Assembly: GCA_036897095.1 (NCBI GenBank)
Contig: JAYMSP010002263.1
Location: 1 to 25,301 of the forward strand
Reading direction: 5' to 3'
DNA length: 25,301 nucleotides
Source of the DNA: Plantago elongata
Taxonomy: Eukaryota > Streptophyta > Magnoliopsida > Lamiales > Plantaginaceae
The notes under the pieces were generated by a model. The model was not told the origin of the DNA and did no database searches. It saw only the letters and a program-made list of their open reading frames with translations. Positions 10,815 through 20,600 of the stretch are shown in pieces. Both the position numbers and the translations under genes were made by a program. How positions within the stretch are numbered: position 1 is the first letter of the stretch; each line of letters starts with the position of its first letter.

Positions 10815-10892
10815 CTGAAGAAAATTACTAAGTAGACTCGAAGACTACTACAGACCCGAAGCAGTTAAACTTGGAAAAATAATGAAACTTAC
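10815..10892 (-). other. 5'-leader intron of antisense gene 2
   Basis: The donor is GCGAG|GTAAGTTT (intron starts 10892) and the acceptor TTTTCTTCAG|TTGTGG (ends 10815), 78 bp on the - strand. Both sites match plant consensus. The layout matches antisense gene 1: leader exon, intron, then ATG close to the acceptor. Confidence 0.7.
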
Positions 10893-10969
10893 CTCGCAAA
10901 TTCTTCGCTTCACTTCGGATGGGGTCAAAAAAATTATTTACCGATGGTAAAAGTGAAAACGACAGCTCC

Positions 10970-10977
10970 TATTTATC
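10970..10977 (-). promoter_or_regulatory. TATA-like box of antisense gene 2
   Basis: GATAAATA followed by GG on the - strand, 77 bp upstream of the leader intron donor. The first base differs from the antisense gene 1 box. The surrounding bases are also similar to that promoter. Confidence 0.6.
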
Positions 10978-11227
10978 GGAGGATAATTTAGGCAACACAT
11001 GAATTAATTGCTTCCCGCCTCTTCGTATTCACCATCGATTTGCATGATCCAACAGTCACAAGGCGCCTCGAAAGAGGAAAAGACGTAAATGGTCACTATA
11101 TATGTCCGTTCGGCCCGGACTACAAGAACCATTAGACATGGATTTCTTTTTCTCATGGGACGGATTGAACGAAAAAACTTCTCCTTTTTTAATAGTTCTC
11201 AACTATCTTCTATTAATATACTTGGAA

Positions 11228-11240
11228 ACTAGGGGGCATA
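11228..11240 (+). other. Polypurine tract, primer for plus-strand DNA synthesis
   Basis: The G-rich run AACTAGGGGGCATA abuts the 3' LTR start. This is the usual place and form (a G run followed by CAT/CATA) of the polypurine tract in plant Tat elements. Confidence 0.75.
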
Positions 11241-12049
11241 TGTTGATACGGGAATATGTCCAATCTGTCATTGAAGCATCCTGAGGACAAATCCTAAGGC
11301 ATCACAGTATTACAAGGACGAAGCTCCGTGGATCCGAACCCCAGACCATCCGAGGTCACGATTGGGCTAGACACGCAGAGAATACCGTGAACAGAATGGC
11401 TGGACAAAGGCGTCATATCCGAACCTGACGTGTCCGGACCCTCGTCCCGTATATCACATCCGAACCTAAAGACAGTCAAGGAAAATCATAATACGTCAGT
11501 AGAGGAGGGCCTTGTTCCGGACACTTCAGTCCGGAACCATCACTTCGGATATATCCATAAGTGGAATGACATCGAGGCCCTCAAAACCTACAAAATGACT
11601 AATCTAGCCCTATAGTCCAAATGTTATATGGGTTATGACAATCATATGATCCACGGGCTTAATTAAGCTTTACTAGTCCAACACTTGGTACAATCCAATA
11701 AGTCTGGTCCAAGAAGGGAATTAATCTTTATAAATAGGGAATACCTCTCAAGGTAAACTCAAGTATGCTCAATGAATCTCTACATAATACTATAAGCCTA
11801 TGGCCTTTGATTATATAGAGTTGACCTATAATTGATCTTGAGTAAAGTCTCGTATCCGGTTTGATCCAAGGCAAATCAAGGCAAATCGGGTTCAAAGGTT
11901 CTAACCCCCCCCTCTCTTCAAGCTACTTGTGAAGTTTCGAGTAGCAGAATCCGGACGCAAGGACCGAGGCTCGGACTCTACGAGGCTTTAAGGATTGAAG
12001 AGAGTTAGGGGTTTTTTGTAATATCCATAGTTGGGCTTTCACCTCAACA
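11241..12049 (+). repeat. 3' LTR of the Tat retrotransposon
   Basis: It is 809 bp long, starts TGTTGATACG right after the polypurine tract and ends CACCTCAACA, giving matching short inverted ends TGTTGA/TCAACA. A TATA box lies at 11729-11736. GATTA follows at 12050-12054 as a possible target-site duplication, which cannot be tested because the left end is outside the window. Confidence 0.88.
11729..11736 (+). promoter_or_regulatory. TATA box of the LTR promoter
   Basis: TATAAATA followed by GGGA. Element transcription would start about 30 bp downstream, near 11760, dividing the LTR into U3 of about 520 bp and R-U5 of about 290 bp. Confidence 0.7.
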
Positions 12050-12687
12050 GATTAAATTTCAATTTAGTTGTTAAAATTTATATGTAATACTAGAACTGAC
12101 GTCACACGCTACACGCGTGAAATTGTGTTTCTGGTCTTCTTTACAAGTTTAGCTCAAATTTCCAGGAAAATTAAACCATATTAAAAAACAAAAGCCTCAG
12201 CTGTATGAATTCATTGTTGAGATGAAAGTAAAAGATTTTGGATCATGGAAGCATTCACATCATTTTCATACAGGCAGAATCAGGTCATGAATGTGTGACT
12301 ACTGCTTTACTTGCTAAAGCAGAACTATTATCTGCAATTTCACTCCCCAAGGACTCACCCTAAACCTCAATGTTTGCTGGACCTAACTAAAGAATTTACA
12401 AAATCATGCTTCCTTGCGTACACGGTTTGTGCTACTTGCTGAGTTGTTCATAAACTCACAGAACGTCGAAATCTAGAAAGTGAGATCGGCTTCCTCAGAG
12501 AGCAAGTTAGTGAAGATTTTTGAACTGGACAGGCCAAATGTTGGTAGTCATTGTACATTGGGCGCTGGCTGGATCCGCAATTGCAGTTTTCAGTACTCTG
12601 CAACGCTGCTGCCTCATCGATTCTCATATGCTGCATAGACTTAAGCTGCATACAACACGACCACAAAATTTAGAAGCATATTAAAAC
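12050..12687. other. Non-coding flank right of the retrotransposon
   Basis: AT-rich host sequence. One open - strand frame (12666-12448, 72 codons) starts among AG-type acceptor sites but matches no family I know. No gene is called here. Confidence 0.5.
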
Positions 12688-13091
12688 ATCAATGCATACC
12701 AGTCTAAAAGTAAGCAGTCCGAACATCCATTCTTACAAACATCTTGTTGTCTAGACTCTCTAGACTCTAGACCTCTATACTTTCTCTGCATTCGTTTATA
12801 AACTGCATTTTTGTTTCTGTTGTTTGCTTAGGAACATCGACACGTACAGTCCAAAAGTAGGCAGCTTAAGCAAAATTCAGAACAACTATTCTCACAGGCA
12901 TTTTGTTGTCTGGACCTCTATGCTTTCACCGCATTCGATTAGAAACTGCATTATTGTTTCTTTTGTTTGCTAAGAACATCAACACATAAATCAGAAAGTA
13001 ATTAGCAGCTCAATCAACACTCAGAACACCCATTCTACAACATTTTGTTGTCCAGACCTCTTTACTTCCACTACATTCACTTAGAAACAGG
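12688..13091. repeat. Three-copy diverged tandem repeat, about 140 bp unit
   Basis: Copies are 12688-12835, 12836-12977 and 12978-13091 (the last one shorter). Each begins ATC(A/G)A-C-CA, includes an AGTA-GCAG block, then CATTTTGTTGTC or close to it, AGACCTCT, an ATTCG/ATTCA box and TTAGAAAC or a variant. Copies 1 and 2 end TGTTTGCT-AGAAC or nearly so. A local repeat of CTAGACTCT sits inside copy 1. Confidence 0.85.
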
Positions 13092-13594
13092 ATAACAATG
13101 AAGAAGCGCAAAGGAGAGTTTTTTTGAAAGGAAATTTAAACCGAATGGGTTGGAGAATTAACTAAAACAAGTGCTAATGCTGATGCGAGCCAAAACCATT
13201 GAACAAAATTTCCGTGCTAATACAACTTTTTCGTCTAGAAAATTAATAAAACATGTAATAGGAGGAAGTAATTCCTTTATTCAAAGGATTCAAAGTTGAT
13301 CGGTGATGATAAAGAAATTAAGGACATACTTGATGCATAACTGATGGTTCAGGAGTAAGCTAGTTATGATAACAAGGAAGATGGGGTAACGATTCAATAA
13401 GTGTATGCTATAGAGCCAAAGCACGAGTTGTAACTGCTTCACTCTAAGATTCAATAAGTAGCAGCTTCAGTTTCCAAAAGTGAATTAGGAGACACCTTTT
13501 ATATAAACTCCATCTAGATTTCTTTTCCCTCGTTTTTACTTTTCTATTTATTGAAAATTCTTGAAAGATAGTAATTCGCACATAATTTTGTAAG

Positions 13595-13663
13595 GAATAG
13601 AGAAATCAGCTAATTACAAAACCTCAAAAAGGAAGCAAGAAATTAACTAATTACAAAACCTCT
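13595..13663. repeat. Short tandem duplication, about 37 bp
   Basis: GAAATCAGCTAATTACAAAA and GAAATTAACTAATTACAAAA recur, each followed by CCTC, about 37 bp apart, downstream of the last YSL exon remnant. Confidence 0.7.
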
Positions 13664-13697
13664 GAAATATATTTTGGGTGGCTATTATCTCTAGTAC

Positions 13698-15330
13698 CTT
13701 GTAATCATAGAGACCCTTGAAATCATTGCTTCTAAGGCCATCTGGATACCAATCACCTGCACGCGTTGAAATGAATGACCAAAGAAGACCCCATGATACA
13801 ATTGGTCCAAGAAGAACAGAACAATTGACTATGTGGGGACAAATTAGGCCACAACCAACATACGTCGGACAAAAGTCAAAATAGAACCTGCATGAGATCA
13901 TATAAACGAGATCCCATTGAATTACATGCAGATCATTTTGAACTGTCACACAATTGTAATGGACTATATTTTCTTCCTACTGCAATATTTAACAGGCAGA
14001 GAATTACGTATTCTTGAACAGCGTTAAGCCAAAGCTGGGGAAATTGTCAAACCCACATGAATCACCGACACCGCTAAAGAACCATTTAAAGCAACTCCAG
14101 ATGAAACTTATACTTAAATATTTTCCCAGAGAACTCACCTGCTTTATGCGAGAAAATAGATATAAAAGAATACAATAAGATCTATAAACACAAAAATGGG
14201 TAATGTAAGATTAGGTAGGAATTGATAAATTCACCAAATTATCTCGAAGAAAGAAAGAGAATTCAAGGGAGAAAAAAACTAGAACATAATAATTCGATCA
14301 GCCATATATACAACAAAGTTTCAAGGTGAAGATTTTTATTTTGCATTTGACTCCTGACATCCAAATCCATGTTTTATATTTAAAAACATAGGCAATTGGA
14401 ATTCAATAACGAACAGTTAAAATAAGAGAACATCCAATTTCTAACTCCATGAAACACTTACATGTCATTTTAGCTTTAGTTCAACAAAAGATATTAAAAT
14501 TCCAAGCTTGCATTCTAACAAAATAAGCTAAGCTGTGGTTTATGGACAATGCTCAAAGAACAGATGTATAATATATTTGTACAACAAACTTTAATTTACC
14601 ATATTGATAATATATCATACAAAATGAATATGATTTCACAATTACTAAAAAGACTTGAAAAAAGATTAATCAAGTTACTTTGCAAGTTCAGTTCTAGTAT
14701 TTGTATGGAAGATGTTGATTAACATTGCGGTTGCAGTCCCACTGGGATATGTCAACTTGTAGTCTAATACCATGACCTAGAGCCAAGGAACCAAATAAAT
14801 TTAATCAGTTAGTTCGTATTTGAAATGCATGATTCAATGGTAGTTCTTTGTTCCTAAAAAACCATGTTAACCGAAAACCATCCATATAAACAGTGGGAAG
14901 AATAATTCAAATTACAATATAGAAGAACATAATATAATTATCTAGTATTTCCACCAGGTAACTAATATACAGGCACAAAAAGTAGAAAATAGAACAAACA
15001 ATAGCAGAAAATATGGAGAAAAGCTAATATTCGTAAATGCACTAAATGTTGTTAATAAAGACCTACCTTCCTGAGAGGAACAAGACTGAAAAGTCCGAGA
15101 AAACTAACAGCAAAGATGAACCCCATCATCCACAACAATCCTGGATTCTTAACATCCTCAGCTCGATTACCGGGGTAATCCTCACTGATCAATTTATACG
15201 TCTTCTCATCCATAGATACGCAAAAGAACCCAGTTCAAGAGGAGTTGAAAAAGAAGAGATATGCAGAATGGAAAGATCAATCCGAAAAGATGCGTTTGAA
15301 TATGAGGTTCAAACGGTGGCCGGAGATCCT
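13698..15330 (-). pseudogene. YSL4/6-like metal-nicotianamine transporter, truncated pseudogene with introns
   Basis: Oligopeptide-transporter-family YSL proteins are multi-span membrane carriers of metal-nicotianamine complexes. Recognisable exons on the - strand are about 15330-15067 (ending DYPGNRAEDVKNPG...LVPLRK), 14776-14679 ([18 protein letters not shown]), about 14138-14008 (GKYLSISFIW, FKWFFSGVGDSCGFDNFPSF) and 13887-13698 (FYFDFCPTYVGCGLICPHIV, RAGDWYP, SNDFKGLY). Introns 15066-14777 and 14007-13888 have GT-AG ends and join in phase. Exon 14679 ends in phase 2, but the next acceptor (AAAG|CAG|GTGAG) does not keep that phase. The first ~110 residues and the whole C-terminal half are missing, and the 5' exon has a stop near its IQT motif. 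The retained introns indicate a truncated gene copy, not a retrocopy. Confidence 0.83.
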
Positions 15331-16141
15331 CCGTCGACAATTATAGGAATCCTTCATCTTTTTATTGTTCAAGTATATCATTGTGAAGCTCTATGGAAGA
15401 TGAAAAAATTGATATAAATTGCTCAGTCAATTAATTTGTTCAAGAGATGTTGAAAGGGAAATCAGATATGGGTGGAGAAGATGGAAGAAAAAGGAAGAGA
15501 TCTGGGAAAGAAACCTTAGTTGGTTTTGTTCGTATATGGGGTTCCATGTTTGTACTTCTCACGCGCCTCATGTCTGAGAGTGGGCAACTTCACAATTCCA
15601 GATAAATTTGTACTGACATTTTTCAATTCAGAAACAATTCGGGAATTTTCCACGCGTCCTTACTACGTTGTATCATCAATTTGAAATAAAATTAAAATTT
15701 TTTACATATTGGTTCAGATGTGAACAAGAAAGTTAATTGATTACTAACTCATTGAAAAAAATAAGATGAACGAATTAAAATTGCATTTCAAATACTAAAA
15801 TATTCATATCTCAATCAAAACTGAGTGAAAAATTCGAGCTCAACTGGCAATTGAAAAAGATATAACTCCATGTGGGGAAATACAACGGAAGAAATAATGC
15901 TCTAGCTGAGGTTGTTAACTTGTTCCGATGACACGCACAACAAGTGATTTTTGGACTTTCCCATTAGTAGATCCGGCCAATCGGGAAAGTCACACAACAC
16001 CTGAGCCCAATTTAGCAAAAAAAACACTTTGAAGGAGCACAAATTACACCGAAAAAGTTAGAGATACTTTGTCCCCTTACAAGACCTTTTAAGAATAGAT
16101 GATTCGATGCGATGATAAGTGCAATTCTATTGGTAAGATGG
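15331..16141. other. Non-coding region upstream of the YSL remnant
   Basis: The - strand from about 15510 to 15400 is CT-rich, like a plant 5' leader, and may be the old leader of the YSL gene. The rest is AT-rich with nothing recognised. Confidence 0.4.
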
Positions 16142-16306
16142 GTCCATTTATACATAGTATCAGAGCATGACTGATCACGTTGATTTTGAGTCTTGGGTTG
16201 CTCTAGTCCGTAACTGTATATGAGTCCATTTGTACATAATATCAAAGCTCATAGATTGTTCATGTTGATGTTTGGTCTTGGATTGCTCTGGTCCGTTATT
16301 TTATGC
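16142..16306. repeat. Two-copy tandem repeat, 82 bp unit
   Basis: GTCCATTTATACATAGTATC at 16142 and GTCCATTTGTACATAATATC at 16224 start two copies. Both continue through GTTGATTTTGAGTCTTGGGT or a close variant and TTGCTCT(A/G)GTCCGT. A partial third echo (TATGTTGATTTTGAATCT) follows near 16330. Confidence 0.85.
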
Positions 16307-16441
16307 TGTGGACATGCCTCTATGTTGTCATATGTTGATTTTGAATCTACCAGCTCATATGTTAGGAGGTTTGTTAAATATAGAATATCACGTGCACTCT
16401 CCCTAGGAGTTGGGATAACTCTTTCCTCTCACAAATGATTT

Positions 16442-17250
16442 TTAATGGTAGATGATCCCTGATGTTGTATAAAAATGACTAAGTGCTCATGGCATTCAGA
16501 ATGTAAGACTCCTCAAATTTGGTCGGGTAAATAGTTGTTGTAGTAGAATCTCCGCGTGTTATCCATTTGAAGCGGAGAAGATGCGCCCCTATATACATAG
16601 GAAGTGCTATGGGGGACAAGTCGGTGACTTGCCCAGAGTTTGGTTGGCCCTATTAGCTTCTGACACGTGTTCATAGTAGGGTGGCAGTTAAGATCACGCG
16701 GCGGCTTTGGACAATAGGAGGTCGATTCTTTCAGAGGTCGGCTTTAGTCTGTCGCAGACTTTCTCCTTAGTAAGAAGTGTGGCCGGACCTGTTTGGGTAG
16801 GGTTGGCCCGATTAGAATAATGACAAGTATCTTGTAAGGGTTTAGATCAATTCTCTACTTCAACTTCAAGAGGTCGATCTCCTAGTGTTGTTCAGAGGTA
16901 TGATCTCCTCGACTCCTGATAAACTCTGCAGCTATTGTAATAAAGAAAGAGATGAATTCGTCCTAAGCCTTTTTGAATTGTACGTTCGTAGAGAGTGATT
17001 CATTTGTACAAATCAATTCTCTTTCTATAAATAACTTAGTCGCTATTATTTCACCTTTAACTAGTCGTGTAAATAAAATAAAGGTTGTAGAGGCAGAAAG
17101 TCAAAGAGAATAAGGGAGATTAGTTAGCAAATCATCACCTCTTCGACGGGATGAACGGGTCTTAGAATTAACAACTCGCTCATTACCGCTAGCGTGAGCT
17201 ATTTGAGTTAATAGGTCGATTGGCATGTGGCTTGTAGAGTGTTCTGCTGT
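16442..17250. repeat. LTR-like stretch with internal duplication, unassigned
   Basis: TATAAATA at 17026-17033 is followed about 50 bp later by AATAAAATAAAGG, the promoter/poly(A) layout of an LTR U3-R boundary. Two diverged copies of a segment containing GGTTGGCCCTATTAG or GGTTGGCCCGATTAG, then TGACA(C/A)GT, then TTAAGATCA/TTTAGATCAA lie about 170 bp apart (near 16640 and 16810). Each is followed by GAGGTCGAT. I could not fix TG/CA ends or a target-site duplication, so 'solo LTR' is only a possibility. Confidence 0.4.
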
Positions 17251-17670
17251 CCATTGGTATACAAATACGTAGTAAATTTACTCATTTCATCATACAAACT
17301 AATAATAAGATTATGAATTCATTCGTTTTAGTTAAGTTCATGTTCATTACATTTAATTCAGTTTATTTAAATATTTACCGTCGAAAACAGAGACTAAAAT
17401 AAAATATAACAATGAAACAGGGTTGAGAGTTGTGGCATCATGGCATGTTGAATGAAATTCGTTAAAGAAACAATCTCCCATATATATAGTTCAATTAGTG
17501 TGGATACACAAAAAGAATCTGGCATGGGGCTGACTGAAATAACCCAAGTACTAGGCCCATCAGGCTGCCTAATACTACAGGACCAAACGAATGAGTTAAC
17601 AAAGCTCCTCCATATAGTCAATACTGTACCAAAATCTAGGACCTTTTCTGGAAAAATGTAGCAAAGACAG
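17251..17670. other. Non-coding region downstream of the A6-like gene
   Basis: AT-rich; probably includes the last bases of the A6-like 3' untranslated region. No other feature is seen. Confidence 0.5.
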
Positions 17671-17676
17671 TTTATT
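17671..17676 (-). terminator. Poly(A) signal of the A6-like gene
   Basis: AATAAA on the - strand, 18 bases beyond the stop codon. If used, the 3' untranslated region is very short. Confidence 0.55.
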
Positions 17677-17694
17677 TGAATTCTTGATGAAAGC

Positions 17695-20600
17695 TTAAAG
17701 ATTGACACTGGGAAATTTGCATGATCCATAACCTGTGAAAACGATCAAGGAATCAGATACTACCATCATATATATACACTTTGAAGAAAAAGAGTTACAA
17801 GTTGTCAACAAAAAATACTTTATCTAAGGGTAAAAACTGAAAAGCACTTTGACACTTTCAGAAAAGGGAGGGAGAATCCTGCTTTAGAAACAGTAGAGCC
17901 TTTACAAACAGGGTTTCAAACTGACATGCATGCTGTTTACAACATTAACATAACACCATGAACCAAGGAATTAGAATATCAACTTTACAGTAAATTACAT
18001 AAACTACTACTTTAATACTTACTCCTTAAAGTAATAGATTTTCACCTTGTCATTTTTACCTCTTCCACAAACTTTTAACATGATGAATCAAACTTCGAAT
18101 AATTTTTCTATACATTTGCAGCCTCAAAGGGATTTCATAAGTTGGGTGTATGTGCTCTAACTTCAATAATCCAATGTTGCCTTAACGCAAATTGGCATCA
18201 GATATTCTTACGAAACTTACACTCACCAATGGCCATCAAGGATTTGTTCAAACAGATACTTGATGGCACGTTGGACTTTTAGTTGCCCCACTATATCAGA
18301 CACACCAAAATGTGCAAATATCTGACATACTGTTTTGTAACCTAGGTTAAAATCGAGTTGCGAGTATATTACTAATATACGTCTATATTAATAATATAAT
18401 TTTTAAATATTTTTCACCAAAATTATTTAAGAAGAAACTTAAAATTAGAATTAGGCCATAAATGGTAGTAGGTTTAAATTGGTACGAATCTGTAGATATG
18501 AACTTACTTGGATCTTTAGAGGTCATGACAGCTAACCCATTGAACGAGCAAGTGGCTCCAACTCTTAAAAACTGAGTCCAGTAAGCATCAAAAGCATAGC
18601 TAGCATGATTAACTATCGAATTCGGCTTGTAACATTTTTGACCCGGTTGGATCGCGTCACAGGTCCCATTGCCCTGGCTGCACGCGTATGAAACCGCACC
18701 AGCTAGCGCTGTCTTATTCGCACCCTCTGCCACCACACACCACAGCTTCCCACTATCTTTCGGTTTCGGCAAAGCCGGGAACACCACCTTACCCGACAGA
18801 TCAATTGGGTACACGTGAGACCCATTCGGGTACAACAGCCCGAAATGTCGCTCCGTACCCGGACCCGTTTTCTGATTCTCATTGAACAACGCAAAAATCA
18901 TGGCCGGGATCACAACACCTGGTCGAGTTGGGATCCCAACTGGAGGCTTTGACATGAACTTCTTTACCACATTCCGGTTGTAAGTCGCGGCATTGTAATA
19001 ATTCGCCCCAAGCTGACCCGGGTCGCCCTTATTGGGCCAGCCGGTCTCAGCCAGGAACAAGCGGACATTCGGGTACCCCATTCTGGTCATTGCGAAAACT
19101 ATTGAATCCAACATTTGATCCAAGAGGTTGGTGTAGGTGATGTTCGAAAGTGGATCCGTGTACGTGATGTTTGAAGGTTGGAGAAGAGCGTAGTCGAGGT
19201 TAATCTGGGTCGGGTTACCCACCCAAGCAAAGTAAGTGTAGACATCAACAAAGAAAAAGGACTTAGTCCGGTCCAAGAACTGCAGCAACGGCTTTAAGAC
19301 CGTTTCACTGACGTCACTTCGGAAAGTGCCGTTAGACGGTGGGAAGGACGATTCCATTACGTCCATAGCCAATGGGGTACCCACCTACATCATATCAACC
19401 AAAAGGTTAACTACATTTTTGTAAGTAATTATCCATCAAAATCCAAATATCAGAGCAACAAGAAATACAATACAGACAAATTAACAACATATTTATCCAG
19501 TTAAGTACTAGTACAAACAAGTGAGTTCAATTTTAGTATCACATAGTTTCATACTTATTCTTTTAACATCACATAAATCTAGCCTCAATTTAAAAATATC
19601 AAAAAAGTAAACTAACATGTTAGTTAGTTTTCAACTATACACGAAGTACTGATATATACCTATAATTTCTATGTCCAACAATAAATTTTAACTTTCTCAG
19701 AAAAATGTCCCAAATAAATGGAACATACAATATATCAGTACTTCTAGTATAAGTTGAAAACTTGAAAGTAGACTAAACGAACAAACAATTAATAAAAAAC
19801 TAAAATTAATCCTATATATCATCCGTTGCGGACTCAATTTTTTATTTTCATTTTGATCCTAACTCAACTTCTCAATTATTAAATGAAAAATATCTCTGCC
19901 ACTTTATTCACAATTCTCATACTTTATTCATATTATTTCGTAATTTATTTACTAGTTTTTCTACTTTATTATTATATCTATTACTTTATTCGCTTTATCT
20001 TAAAAATTATGTTCTGGCTAATGGAAATTTAAATTTTAAACAGATGGAATATATTATATAATTTATAATATTATTTTACATGTTAAAAATCATATTGAAC
20101 AACTTTTATAACACAAAACGTGTACACGTTGAATCGAAACATTAATATGATAGTTATCTTCCATACATTTAAAAACTGACTAGCATTCATATTTATTCAG
20201 GTTTCAGGGTACGGAAGTACTAGCATTCATTCATTTCTGACTTTAAAAAGAGAAAAAACGAAGTAGCATTTATTTCAATGTTTGGGATGTAGATTAATAA
20301 TGAAAATGTACCTAACTGTTGGGCCGAGTAACAGAGTGAGTAGAGTATTACGTCAAATATTCAAAATTTCCAAACAAACAAAATAGTCGTCTATTTTTTT
20401 CATAGAAAAAGGAATTCGAAGAAGAAGAAAACTTATTGTTATAATAATAATAATGCAATAAATAAAATCAAACTTTGGTATCCAAATCGAGATTAGGTAC
20501 AGTACCTTGATTTTGCCGAGACCAAATTTCTTAACCGAGTGTCTGATTTTCCGAATAGCCGGAACCAGCTGAAACCAGGTGCTATTAGGCTGGTTGCTCA

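Larger units (their letters stand above)
1..12049 (+). mobile_element. Tat-lineage Ty3/gypsy LTR retrotransposon, left end outside window, degenerate
   Basis: Domain order is gag, zinc-knuckle remnant, aspartic protease, reverse transcriptase, RNase H, second RNase H, integrase, two antisense genes, polypurine tract, 3' LTR. A second RNase H with all four acidic residues between the first RNase H and integrase, plus reverse-oriented genes between pol and the 3' LTR, are known marks of the plant Tat lineage. The coding frame moves through at least six segments with many in-frame stops, so this copy cannot encode its own polyprotein. The 5' LTR, primer binding site and left target-site duplication are not in the window, so insertion age cannot be estimated here. 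Confidence 0.93.
19385..20505 (-). other. Intron 2 of the A6-like gene, repeat-bearing
   Basis: The donor is ATCAAG|GTACTG (20505) and the acceptor GATGTAG|GTGGG (19385), 1121 bp, phase 0, within the conserved IKVGTPLAMDV block. It carries an inverted repeat (19626-19762) and a possible degenerate MITE (19814-20054). Confidence 0.88.

Noticed and set aside
12448-12666. A 72-codon - strand frame downstream of possible splice acceptors
   Set aside because: No known motif, no supporting exon nearby, and it does not match the missing C-terminal part of YSL.
15046-15417. A 123-codon + strand frame
   Set aside because: It lies over the YSL exon remnant on the opposite strand, whose sequence is clearly conserved. 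The + strand reading matches nothing.
18383-18507. Hydrophobic C-terminal extension of the A6-like exon 3 that could be taken for a membrane anchor
   Set aside because: It starts after a consensus donor (CCAA|GTAAGT). A mini-exon at 17732 restores the family-typical end in phase.
20353-20505. Extension of A6-like exon 2 with a hydrophobic tail
   Set aside because: It is intron sequence beyond the donor ATCAAG|GTACTG. Exon 3 continues the conserved glucanase block in phase.
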